Source: an uncultured Enterococcus sp. (lineage in GTDB: Bacteria; Bacillota; Bacilli; Lactobacillales; Enterococcaceae). From it: DNA of 48,104 bases. Below, piece after piece: positions 23,926 to 31,458 of the stretch (position 1 is its first letter; the number at the start of each line of letters is the position of its first letter). The DNA lies in contig NZ_CAJYIS010000044.1 of the NCBI RefSeq assembly GCF_913775425.1, positions 1-48,104 on the forward strand, written 5' to 3'. A program made the translations under genes and the position numbers. A model generated the notes under the pieces. The model saw nothing but the letters and a program-made list of their open reading frames with translations, had not been told where the DNA came from and did not search any database.

Positions 23926-23948
23926 TCAAGTTGCTCGTCTCTTTTTTT
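23904..23948. terminator. Bidirectional terminator embedded in two convergent coding ends
   Basis: AAAAAAAGAGACGAGCA pairs with TGCTCGTCTCTTTTTTT (17 bp, no mismatch; CTTAATCAAGT loop). The left arm codes the last residues of the LacI protein, and the right arm, on the other strand, codes the last residues of the Lrp-type protein. Confidence 0.93.
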
Positions 23949-24377
23949 GAATGTAAAACCACGAGAAGGTAGTGGGGTTGAGAAGACGATCTGCGTATTC
24001 GTTCGACCAAAACTTTGGATACGGTTAATAAAATGATCCAATGCTGAAGTCGTTGGAAAGACGACTTTTAAGAGCATAGAATAGGGACCAGTCACGCAAT
24101 CACATTCCAAAATATTGGGAATATCTTGAATATAGGTATAGAATTGTGGTTTTTGTTGTGGCTCAACAGATATTTGAACATAGGCTTTGATCGCTAGATT
24201 TGTTTGTTCGTAATCTAAAGAAGCGTGATAGCCGGTAATCACTTGTTGCTCTTCTAGCTGTTTGATTCGTTGTGAGATGGCCGGACCACTAATAAATAAG
24301 CGTTCGCTCAAATGCTTGATCGAGCTACGTCCGTCTTGTTGCAATAAAGTCAGTAATTGATAATCTAAGTGATCCAT
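23922..24377 (-). CDS. Lrp/AsnC family transcriptional regulator
   Basis: A 151-aa regulator with an N-terminal helix-turn-helix (HLDYQLLTLLQQDGRSS, SERLFISGPAISQRIKQLEE) and a RAM ligand-binding domain (AYVQISVEP, ILECDCVTGPYSMLLKV). Lrp-type proteins bind amino acids and often control a divergent metabolic gene. Here that neighbour is a probable aspartase, 152 bp away, so aspartate or ammonia metabolism is a reasonable guess. The start at 24377 is set by AGAGGAAAGCC; a longer frame runs into the shared regulatory region. No ligand residues can be assigned. Confidence 0.88.
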   Translation of the reverse strand: MDHLDYQLLTLLQQDGRSSIKHLSERLFISGPAISQRIKQLEEQQVITGYHASLDYEQTNLAIKAYVQISVEPQQKPQFYTYIQDIPNILECDCVTGPYSMLLKVVFPTTSALDHFINRIQSFGRTNTQIVFSTPLPSRGFTFKKRDEQLD

Positions 24378-24490
24378 GGCTTTCCTCTTTTCTGGATTTA
24401 GGGTATTTTTCTTTGATAAAAAACAAGTAAGCGATTGCGAACTTTGATAATGAATGAAGTCAGCCAATCACCTTACACTAATTCCTGATT

Positions 24491-24507
24491 TATGATAGTT
24501 TATCATA
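24491..24507. promoter_or_regulatory. Inverted repeat in the Lrp-aspartase intergenic region
   Basis: TATGATA-GTT-TATCATA is a perfect 7-bp inverted repeat, 22-38 bp before the aspartase start, with partial symmetry beyond. It may be an operator for the divergent Lrp/AsnC regulator, or part of the -10 region (TATCAT). Confidence 0.4.
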
Positions 24508-24529
24508 TAAATAGCGAGGGGGAAAAAAG

Positions 24530-25879
24530 ATGATGCGTATTGAAGAAGATAGTTTAGGACAAGTGTTGCTCCATGAAGATTCTTACGAGGGGATCCATAC
24601 GTATCGTGCAAAAGAAAATTTTACAATCAGTTCATCGACAGTCGATTCTAAAATGCTACAGGCCATGATTTTGATCAAATCTGCAGCAGCGAGTGCGAAT
24701 GGTCGAGCAGAGGTGATTGATCCTAAAAAAGTGACAGCGATCAAACAAGCTGCGTGCGATTTATTGGACCATACGATTCTATTAGATTGCAAACTTGATG
24801 CCATCCAAGGTGGGGCGGGAACGTCTACAAATATGTATATCAATGAGGTCTTAGCAAATCGTGGCTTGGAATATTTAGGTCATCATAAGGGAGAATATCA
24901 ATTTCTTGATCCACTAGATGATGTCAACCGTAGCCAATCAACGAATGATGTTTATCCAAGCTCTGGGAAAATCGCAGTTTATTTATACATGATGGAATTA
25001 GATACGGTTTTAGAAACGCTGATCGAAGCATTTCATAAAAAATCACAAGAATACGCGACCGCTCAAAAAATGGGGCGTACTCAGTTACAAGATGCTGTGC
25101 CTACGACTTTTGGGACAACATTTTCAGCATTTGCGACGAGTTTACTACGTTGTCAAAAACGGTTATACGCTAGTCGAAAAGAAATCACACGTCTAAACTT
25201 AGGAGGAACTGCGATTGGTACGGGTGTGAATGCTAGTCCGATTTATCAACAAGCTGTTTATGAAGAACTTAATCACTTGTTGCCATTTACAGTCTATCCG
25301 GCTGATCACTTAGTCGATGCAACGCAACACATTGATCAATTCGTGCAGATCTCAAGTAGTTTAAAAGCTTTAGCCGTAGCCTTATCAAAGATTGCACATG
25401 ATCTTCGTTTAATGGCTAGCGGTCCGCGTAGTGGCTTAGGTGAGATTCAGCTACCGAAACGTCAAGCAGGTTCTTCGATCATGCCTGGAAAAGTGAATCC
25501 CGTCATTCCTGAAGTCGTCCAACAAGTGGCATTTCAAGTTATGGGCAGTGATCTGACGATTACATTAGCTGCGCAATCTGGTGAATTGGAATTGAATCCA
25601 TTTGAGCCCATTTTATTTCATCATTTATTTCTTTCGCTAAAGAGCTTGACTCAAGTTTGTCATGTATTTCAAACAAAGTGTGTGGAAGGGATTATCGTAA
25701 ATGAAACGCATTGTCAGCAACAAGTCGAGCAAGGCGTGAGCTTAGCTACACGTTTGACACCATTGATTGGGTATCAAAAAGCAAGCGAACTCGTTTCAAA
25801 AGCCTTACAAGAAAATCAACCGATCGAAACCTTTTTAAGCGAAGAAGTGATCTTGAAATTAGAAAAAGCACATAACTAA
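24530..25879 (+). CDS. aspA: Aspartate ammonia-lyase (aspartase/fumarase superfamily)
   Basis: A 449-aa enzyme of the class II fumarase/aspartase fold. It has the superfamily signature GSSIMPGKVNPVIPE (catalytic serine loop), the N-terminal GGAGTSTNMYINEVLANR and DDVNRSQSTNDVYPS, which carry the substrate-binding residues, and GRTQLQDAVP. The sequence around NRSQSTNDVYPS and the absence of argininosuccinate-lyase features favour aspartase or fumarase; aspartase is preferred because an Lrp/AsnC regulator is divergent. It is about 20-30 residues shorter than E. coli AspA. The ribosome site GAGGGGG precedes two consecutive ATGs (24530, 24533). Confidence 0.8.
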   Translation: MMRIEEDSLGQVLLHEDSYEGIHTYRAKENFTISSSTVDSKMLQAMILIKSAAASANGRAEVIDPKKVTAIKQAACDLLDHTILLDCKLDAIQGGAGTSTNMYINEVLANRGLEYLGHHKGEYQFLDPLDDVNRSQSTNDVYPSSGKIAVYLYMMELDTVLETLIEAFHKKSQEYATAQKMGRTQLQDAVPTTFGTTFSAFATSLLRCQKRLYASRKEITRLNLGGTAIGTGVNASPIYQQAVYEELNHLLPFTVYPADHLVDATQHIDQFVQISSSLKALAVALSKIAHDLRLMASGPRSGLGEIQLPKRQAGSSIMPGKVNPVIPEVVQQVAFQVMGSDLTITLAAQSGELELNPFEPILFHHLFLSLKSLTQVCHVFQTKCVEGIIVNETHCQQQVEQGVSLATRLTPLIGYQKASELVSKALQENQPIETFLSEEVILKLEKAHN

Positions 25880-25906
25880 AACTATTGTCACATCACTAAA
25901 ATTCTT

Positions 25907-25935
25907 TTGCGATTCATCTTTTTATCCGTCATAAT
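25907..25935 (+). promoter_or_regulatory. Promoter of the DHA2 transporter gene
   Basis: TTGCGA (25907-25912), 17-bp spacer, CATAAT (25930-25935), 29 bp before the GTG start. Confidence 0.55.
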
Positions 25936-25963
25936 AAGATGGATAGGAAAAGGAGCGAAAGTT

Positions 25964-27364
25964 GTGAAAGAATTAAAACAAAATATCTGGATTTTACTGA
26001 CGATTTGCGTATTTATTTTTATGTCAACTTTAGATTCAAGTATTGTCAATATTGCCTTGCCTACGATTAGTCGAGAACTTTCAATTCCATTAACTCAAAG
26101 TGAGTGGGTGGTATCAAGTTATTTGCTGACGATTTGTTGTACGTTACTGATTTTCGGTAAACTTGGAGACATGCTAGGAAAGACTACTGTGTATAAAGTA
26201 GGGGGGATTATTTTTATTGTAGGTTCACTTTGCTGTGGACTGAGCCAAAACCTACTGATGCTCGTTGCCTCACGTATCTTACAAGCATTAGGTTCAGGAA
26301 TGATCATGAGCAATAGTAACGGGATCATTACCGAAACGTTTCCAAAACAACAGCGTGGTCGAGCGTTAGGGATCTTAGCCGCTTTTGTCTCGTTAGGTGC
26401 GATCACAGGACCTGGTTTAGGCGGACTGTTGTTGAGTCAATGGAATTGGAATGCGATTTTTTTGATTAATGTGCCGATTGGCTTGATTGGGATAGCTTTT
26501 GGCTATCGTATTTTACCACGCAGCACACACCGTCAAAAACAACGTTTGGATTATATTGGGATGGGACTATTAGCTGGGTTGATCTTGACCTTTTATGCGG
26601 GAATCCAATTATTAACAAGTGCGGTTATGTTGAGTGGCTGTTTGTTTATCGGGACGATCATCTGCTTTATTGCGTTTTATTATTGGGAAAAGCAAGTATC
26701 AAATCCTTTAGTTGAACTCTCTTTATTCAAAAATGAATTATTCGATGAAAGTCTATTAAGCGCTCTATTCGTATTTATCTGTGCCTTTTTTTTCACGATG
26801 ATCATGCCATTTTACTTACAAGAGATCAAAGGATTTTCGACCAGTCAAGCAGGGTTGATCATGATGGTATTTCCAATTGTCCAAGTAATCTTAGCCCCAG
26901 TGGCAGGATATTTGGCAGATCGTTTTAATAAACGTGTGCTGACGATTATTGGATTGGCATTATTGACTTGTGGCCAAGTGACCTATCTATTTTGGCAAGT
27001 CACTAGTCCATTAAGTGTCATTATTCCATCTATTATTTTATCGTCAACTGGAAATTCATTATTTCAAGCTCCAAATAATACGATTATTATGAATGCTGTC
27101 GAAAAACGGTTCTTAGGAATCGCAGGTGCATTAAATGCACTTTCAAGAAACCTAGGAATGGTATTAGGTGTCGGATTGTCTACGACGATTTTAACACTAG
27201 CTGTCCATGCTTTTGCAAACAAGCCGATTGCTAGTTTGACCAGTGATAAAGGTGCATTTGTCAATGGCATGCACGTGACTTTTGCTGTGTCGACTGTGTT
27301 ATGTTTTAGTGCATTTGTATTTATTTTGACGATGACACTAAAAAAACGTTTTGTTAAAAAATGA
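25964..27364 (+). CDS. MFS drug:proton antiporter, DHA2 (EmrB/QacA) family
   Basis: A 466-aa transporter with about 14 hydrophobic helices. Diagnostic pieces are the first-helix motif MSTLDSSIVNIALPTI with its membrane aspartate, motif A GKLGDMLGKTTVYKVG, and motif C GAITGPGLGGLL, which marks antiporters. It would export hydrophobic drugs, bile compounds or metabolites in exchange for protons. The GTG at 25964 follows AAGGAG at 8 nt; an apparent upstream extension lies within the promoter. It is followed by palindromic repeat copy B. Substrate unknown. Confidence 0.9.
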   Translation: MKELKQNIWILLTICVFIFMSTLDSSIVNIALPTISRELSIPLTQSEWVVSSYLLTICCTLLIFGKLGDMLGKTTVYKVGGIIFIVGSLCCGLSQNLLMLVASRILQALGSGMIMSNSNGIITETFPKQQRGRALGILAAFVSLGAITGPGLGGLLLSQWNWNAIFLINVPIGLIGIAFGYRILPRSTHRQKQRLDYIGMGLLAGLILTFYAGIQLLTSAVMLSGCLFIGTIICFIAFYYWEKQVSNPLVELSLFKNELFDESLLSALFVFICAFFFTMIMPFYLQEIKGFSTSQAGLIMMVFPIVQVILAPVAGYLADRFNKRVLTIIGLALLTCGQVTYLFWQVTSPLSVIIPSIILSSTGNSLFQAPNNTIIMNAVEKRFLGIAGALNALSRNLGMVLGVGLSTTILTLAVHAFANKPIASLTSDKGAFVNGMHVTFAVSTVLCFSAFVFILTMTLKKRFVKK

Positions 27365-27365
27365 T

Positions 27366-27492
27366 ATAACAGCAAACTGTCATATAAGCTAATAAAAAGT
27401 GGTCTAAAAAATAAGCCGCATCATTACCGAAATAGGTGAACCTACTATCGGGATGATGTGGCTTATTTTTTAGGGTTACTTCTGTCACCGTC
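27366..27492. repeat. Palindromic repeat, composite copy B
   Basis: The inner hairpin spans 27406-27471: AAAAAATAAGCC pairs with GGCTTATTTTTT (12 bp perfect), then CATCAT/ATGATG, and the tip AATAGGTGAACCTA. The right outer arm ACTTCTGTCAC is at 27478-27488. The left outer arm (ATAACAGCAAACTGTCA, 27366-27382) is degenerate. The inner part is about 75% like copy A (394-453) by eye. It lies between the convergent DHA2 transporter gene and the 84-aa protein gene and probably terminates both. Confidence 0.82.
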
Positions 27493-27496
27493 TTTT

Positions 27497-27751
27497 TTAG
27501 TCTAATTTATCTAAATATTTATCTAAATGTTCCAATTCTTTTTCTTCATATTTGTCGTATTTTCCAGCTTCATGAAGAATTTTCTTGATTTCATGTAAGG
27601 CTTTCTTTTCAGCGTACCATTTTTTGATTTCGTGTTTCTTGGCATCGTCTTCTTCTAACGAATCCAATTTGGTCAATTCATCTTCCAATTTCAATACCGC
27701 ATTTGCGATATGGTCAAGTACGTGATCTTCTTTTTTCTCATAATCTGTCAT
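27497..27751 (-). CDS. Small charged helical protein, 84 aa
   Basis: Not recognised. Over half of its residues are D, E, K or H, with no cysteine and no membrane segment. Heptad-like spacing of leucines (LDHIANAVLKLEDELTKL, KALHEIKKILHEAGKY, LEHLDKYLDKL) predicts a helical hairpin or coiled coil. It has its own good promoter and a GGAGTG site 6 nt before the ATG, so it is probably expressed alone. Composition resembles small stress-induced or nucleoid-bound proteins, but no function can be given. Confidence 0.65.
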   Translation of the reverse strand: MTDYEKKEDHVLDHIANAVLKLEDELTKLDSLEEDDAKKHEIKKWYAEKKALHEIKKILHEAGKYDKYEEKELEHLDKYLDKLD

Positions 27752-27779
27752 GCAAAACACTCCAATCTTCTTTTTTATT

Positions 27780-27808
27780 ACTATAGCGCTTTCTTTTAGA
27801 TAAAGCAA
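27780..27808 (-). promoter_or_regulatory. Promoter of the 84-aa protein gene
   Basis: Reading leftward, TTGCTT (complement of 27803-27808) and TATAGT (complement of 27780-27785) lie 17 bp apart. The segment AGAAAGCGCTATAG between and over the -10 resembles a weak CcpA (cre) site. Confidence 0.6.
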
Positions 27809-27823
27809 CGAATATCCATTGCT

Positions 27824-28006
27824 CTATCCCATAATATTATCATTTAAAATAGCCAATTTGATCGATCGTAGTTCGTGATCGACTAGGGTGTGCTCTTTTT
27901 GCAAATTTGCATTGATCGTTCTGATTTGATGGATCTCTTCATGTAATGCATGGATCTCATGTGTAAGTGTAGTCAATAATAGCATCATTTCTTCATTTTG
28001 GTTCAT
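27824..28006 (-). CDS. Small coiled-coil protein coupled to an MFS gene, 60 aa
   Basis: Not recognised. The sequence is helical, rich in H, E, Q and L with regular hydrophobic spacing (MLLLTTLTHEIHALHEEIHQIRTINANL), consistent with one amphipathic coiled coil. Its ATG overlaps the TGA of the upstream MFS transporter gene (ATGA, 28003-28006). A ribosome site AAAGGAAAC lies inside the end of that gene, so it should be made along with the transporter. A role as a transporter accessory or regulator is inference from position only. Confidence 0.6.
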   Translation of the reverse strand: MNQNEEMMLLLTTLTHEIHALHEEIHQIRTINANLQKEHTLVDHELRSIKLAILNDNIMG

Positions 28007-29199
28007 AAGACAGTTTCCTTTCTTTCTTGAAATACAGGATGATAAAACAAACGATAAATGATAGCGATAATAACGGGAATCAAGGCACATAATAAATATA
28101 ACCCTTGATAAGACAACACCGAATGCAATATCCCTAAAATGTAAGGGCCAACGCCTAAGCCTAGATCAAGTCCAATGAAGTAAGTAGAAAGTGCGATTCC
28201 GATTTTTGATAAGTCGACTGATTTCAAACAGACAGCTTGACCATTAGACATAAAAGTACCATATCCCAAACCAATACACGCACCAGACACTAAAAGCATC
28301 CAACTAGTTGTCGTAAAAGCTAATAAACCTAATCCTAGCGTCAAGAAAATAAAACTAGGATACATCACAGAATCGACACCTTTAGCATCAAACAATCGGC
28401 CAGTCATCGGACGAGTAAACGTTACGGCTAGCGCATATACGACAAAGAAAAAAGCACTAGCGGAAATTAAATTCAATTCTGTTGCATAAGTAGATAAAAA
28501 CGTTAAGACACTAGAATAAGCTAAACCGATAAAAAAGGCGATCGTTGAGATAAACAATACTTTTTTTTCAATCAACCGATCCCAAGTCCAACCGGTGAGC
28601 GCAGCTTTTTCTTTTGGCGATAACGTGATATTTTTTACGGGGAAGGTAAAGCATAAAATCAACGTGAGAAGCGATAATAAAATGGCCACCCAAATAATAA
28701 AACGAAAACCAAAAAGCGGCAGTAAGAGCATGCCAATAAACGGCCCAACAGCAGCGGCTAAACTTGTACTCAATCCATAATAATTGATGCCTTCACCATG
28801 TTTACTCTCAGGAATATAGCTTGTCACGATCGCATTTGCAGCAGTGGATACCATACCATAAGCAAATCCGTTTAGAAACCGTACCCCATCAAGTAACAAG
28901 ACAGTTGACGAGAATAAATAGCCAATCGTGGTAAGCACATAAAGCAAAGCGCCTAGCCGTAAAATCAATTTACGACCAGTTAATTCGAGCGTTTTTCCGA
29001 TATAAAGTCGCGCGACTAGTGTCCCGATAATAAAGATACCCGTAGCCAATCCCGCTTGTGCGCTTGAAGCATTTAATTCTTGGCTGGCAAATTGAGCCGT
29101 AATTACTACAAAACAGTAGTAAATCAAAAAGACAATAAAATTAATTAGGGTGATCAACATAAATCCCTTATTAAATAAATGTGAACTACTTTCTTCCAT
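28003..29199 (-). CDS. MFS transporter, 12-helix, EF0082-like in context
   Basis: A 398-aa major facilitator protein with 12 hydrophobic helices. The loop after helix 2 reads GKTLELTGRKLILRLG (motif A variant), and a second copy FDAKGVD follows helix 8. It resembles the sugar- or drug-efflux DHA1 group; the substrate is unknown. The start is set at 29199, because AAAGGA gives normal spacing to the third of three in-frame ATGs. It is divergent from a Crp/Fnr regulator with a palindromic site between, and it is followed by an overlapping 60-aa gene. The whole block is bounded by repeat copies B and C. Confidence 0.85.
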   Translation of the reverse strand: MEESSSHLFNKGFMLITLINFIVFLIYYCFVVITAQFASQELNASSAQAGLATGIFIIGTLVARLYIGKTLELTGRKLILRLGALLYVLTTIGYLFSSTVLLLDGVRFLNGFAYGMVSTAANAIVTSYIPESKHGEGINYYGLSTSLAAAVGPFIGMLLLPLFGFRFIIWVAILLSLLTLILCFTFPVKNITLSPKEKAALTGWTWDRLIEKKVLFISTIAFFIGLAYSSVLTFLSTYATELNLISASAFFFVVYALAVTFTRPMTGRLFDAKGVDSVMYPSFIFLTLGLGLLAFTTTSWMLLVSGACIGLGYGTFMSNGQAVCLKSVDLSKIGIALSTYFIGLDLGLGVGPYILGILHSVLSYQGLYLLCALIPVIIAIIYRLFYHPVFQERKETVL

Positions 29200-29318
29200 C
29201 ATCATCCATCCTTTGTTTATATTTTGGAATGTGTTTACTATAATGAAATTTTCAGAAACAAACATGCGATTTTGTGTATGATCGAATCTATTGAATAAGA
29301 TCACTACCAAAAAACAGT

Positions 29319-29334
29319 AACAAATGGTATTGTT
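29319..29334. promoter_or_regulatory. AACAA-N6-TTGTT site between MFS and Crp/Fnr genes
   Basis: A 5-bp inverted repeat with a 6-bp spacer, the geometry bound by Crp/Fnr/PrfA proteins. Read on the minus strand, CCATTTGTT matches 8 or 9 of 11 positions of the AACATTTGTTG box that I recall being described for Ers of E. faecalis. It lies about 70 bp upstream of the regulator and 120 bp upstream of the MFS gene. Confidence 0.45.
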
Positions 29335-29402
29335 TTTTTAGTCAAACTCTTGTTAACTAGGAGTAGCAAAAACACTCAGTAAAGATTTTAGGGGGAAAAA
29401 GA

Positions 29403-30059
29403 GTGAAAAAGGCAGTTTTAGAAGACTATTTGAAGCAACATGAATTTTTACTTGTTCAAAAAAAGAAAAAACACTACCTTACTTACGAAGGGATCAAGGA
29501 TCGCTATGTCTACATCTTAAAAGAAGGCATCGTGAAAACAAGTATGATTTCAAAAGAGGGTAGGGAGTTTAATTTAAAATACATCAATGACATGGAAATC
29601 GTTTCTTTATTTAAAGATGAGTATTCACCTTTAGTGGAAGCACCGTTTAATATTCGTGTCGAATCAGCTGAGGCAACGTTGTATAAGATTGAGCGTGAAC
29701 AATTTTGGCGTGATGTCAATCAAGATCTAGCACTACAACAATATGTCAAAGAATACTATCGGGTCTATTTGATGTATACTATGAAAAAAATGCAACAGAT
29801 GTTGATGAATGGTAAATTTGGCGCGATTTGTGCAGAGTTAGAAGAGTTGTGCGAACAATTTGGCGTTCAAACTCCTGAAGGGACATTAATTGATTTTGAA
29901 GTGACGAATGAGGAAATCGCACGTTTTTGTGGGATCACTTCTGCTAGTAGTGTCAATCGAATGATGCAAAAGTTACGACAAGAGCACATTATCAAAAGTG
30001 TCGAACGAAAAATTTTGATTCTAGATCGAACTTTACTACAAGCAAATATTCCCTATTAA
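29403..30059 (+). CDS. Crp/Fnr-family regulator, PrfA/Ers-like
   Basis: A 218-aa transcription factor. The N-terminal part is a beta-roll sensor (RYVYILKEGIVKTSMISKEGREF), followed by the long dimer helix (YYRVYLMYTMKKMQQMLMNG) and a C-terminal helix-turn-helix (TNEEIARFCGITSASSVNRMMQKLRQE). There are no N-terminal cysteine clusters, so it is not an Fe-S Fnr; the cAMP-binding arginine motif is also absent. These traits fit the PrfA/Ers group. It starts with GTG after AGGGGGAAAAAGA. It probably controls the divergent MFS gene, itself, or both. Repeat copy C follows directly. Confidence 0.82.
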   Translation: MKKAVLEDYLKQHEFLLVQKKKKHYLTYEGIKDRYVYILKEGIVKTSMISKEGREFNLKYINDMEIVSLFKDEYSPLVEAPFNIRVESAEATLYKIEREQFWRDVNQDLALQQYVKEYYRVYLMYTMKKMQQMLMNGKFGAICAELEELCEQFGVQTPEGTLIDFEVTNEEIARFCGITSASSVNRMMQKLRQEHIIKSVERKILILDRTLLQANIPY

Positions 30060-30063
30060 AATG

Positions 30064-30182
30064 AGATTGTGACAAAAGTGGGCAGCTCTAAAAAAACAAG
30101 CCACATCATTACAGATAATAGATTCAACTATTTTCTGTAATGATGCGGCTTATTTAAGAAGGAACGACTGCTGTCACACTCT
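30064..30182. repeat. Palindromic repeat, composite copy C
   Basis: The most symmetric copy. Outer arms AGATTGTGACAAAAGT (30064-30079) and ACTGCTGTCACACTCT (30167-30182) pair at 13 of 16 positions. Inside, AAGCCACATCATTACAGA (from 30098) pairs with TCTGTAATGATGCGGCTT (to 30151) at 17 of 18 positions around an AT-rich tip. The element separates the Crp/Fnr gene from a convergent oxidoreductase gene. Confidence 0.85.
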
Positions 30183-30204
30183 ATGAATAGGCTAAAAGGA
30201 TTTT

Positions 30205-31305
30205 CTAGCTTTTAGTGATATAGGTATCTAGTGGTTTTTGATATCGAGTCAAATCAAGTGATTGCCCCTGAATTTTTTGAGCCAGTAAGTAGCCGATCAA
30301 TGGTCCTGTCGTTAGACCAGAAGAGCCAAGGCCACTAGCTACAAAGATTTCTTCATGAGGAAGCTGATCGAAAAATGGTGCAAAATCTGATGTGTATGCA
30401 CGTGTGCCGACTTGATAGCGATACGGGGTGTTAAACAGACCTTCAGGAGAGCTTAAAAAACGAGCAATCGATTGTGTCAAGTTTGTAAAAGCCTCGCTCG
30501 TTGGCGTAAGATCGTACTTCGCATCATTTTCATGAGTCGCCCCCAGTAAGATTTTTCCATTTGCCAAAGGAATCAAATCCGCTTCACCGTCCAATAATGC
30601 TACAGGAAGATGTTTAGTTGCTAAATCCGTTTCAAAGACAATCAATTGCCCTTTTTGCGGGCGAATATCTACGTGATACTCTAAAGGTGCTAATAATTCT
30701 TTGACTCTAGGTCCACTAGTTAAACAAATCAACTCGACCGTAGACGTCGTTGTATCGGTCATCACCTGATAGCCAGTAGTATTTTTTTTAAAGTGAGCTT
30801 TTTGCTGAATGATCTTTCCACCATTGGCTTCAATCTGACGGTAAAGATGAATCAATAGAGCGTGTCCATTTAATTTGGCGCCACCTGAGATCATTAAAGC
30901 CGCTTGTGCATTTAGGAGCGGAAAAATAGTTGAAACGCGCGTTGGATCAAGTAAGGTGATATCTCCGATTTCTGGCGCTTCTTTCCGCCTTGTTTGTGCA
31001 AGTTCAGCGAGTGATTCGAGTTTGTCTTTTGGGCGCACCAATAAAGCCCCAGTTTGATGATAGATCGTTTCATCTAGTGCTAAATCGTGCACGAATTTTG
31101 CATAAAAAGCAGCACCATCTTTCGCTAAAGAATACCATTTTTTGTTGCGTCTTTTTGAAAGCCAAGGCGCAATAATTCCGGCACTAGCTTTTGTCGCTTG
31201 TCCGATACCTTCATCATATACTTCTACTGCATAGTTGGCTTTCGTTAAATAATAAGCTGTCACCGCACCGATGATTCCGCCACCGATAATTGCGATTTTT
31301 TTCAT
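30205..31305 (-). CDS. FAD-dependent amino-acid oxidase/dehydrogenase (DadA/ThiO type)
   Basis: A 366-aa flavoprotein of the DAO superfamily. The N-terminal dinucleotide fold is MKKIAIIGGGIIGAVTAYYL, followed by EVYDEG and ASAGIIAPWLSKR. The C-terminal FAD-contact motif is FVASGLGSSGLTTGPLIGYLLA. Members oxidise amino acids or sarcosine-like amines; the substrate cannot be read here. The start at 31305 has AAAGGAGTGGACAAT in front; a longer frame extends into the divergent promoter region. Monocistronic, divergent from the glycosyltransferase gene. Confidence 0.88.
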   Translation of the reverse strand: MKKIAIIGGGIIGAVTAYYLTKANYAVEVYDEGIGQATKASAGIIAPWLSKRRNKKWYSLAKDGAAFYAKFVHDLALDETIYHQTGALLVRPKDKLESLAELAQTRRKEAPEIGDITLLDPTRVSTIFPLLNAQAALMISGGAKLNGHALLIHLYRQIEANGGKIIQQKAHFKKNTTGYQVMTDTTTSTVELICLTSGPRVKELLAPLEYHVDIRPQKGQLIVFETDLATKHLPVALLDGEADLIPLANGKILLGATHENDAKYDLTPTSEAFTNLTQSIARFLSSPEGLFNTPYRYQVGTRAYTSDFAPFFDQLPHEEIFVASGLGSSGLTTGPLIGYLLAQKIQGQSLDLTRYQKPLDTYITKS

Positions 31306-31458
31306 ATTGTCCACTCCTTTTTCATGAAAAGCATGCCATATTTTAAGAAAGCTGTCAAAATTGTCTAAAAGAAAGACAATGGAACTACTAGAAACTTTGA
31401 AAAGATGATATGATAGCACTAGTTTAGTAAATTGAATGAATGAGAAAGGATTCGACGA

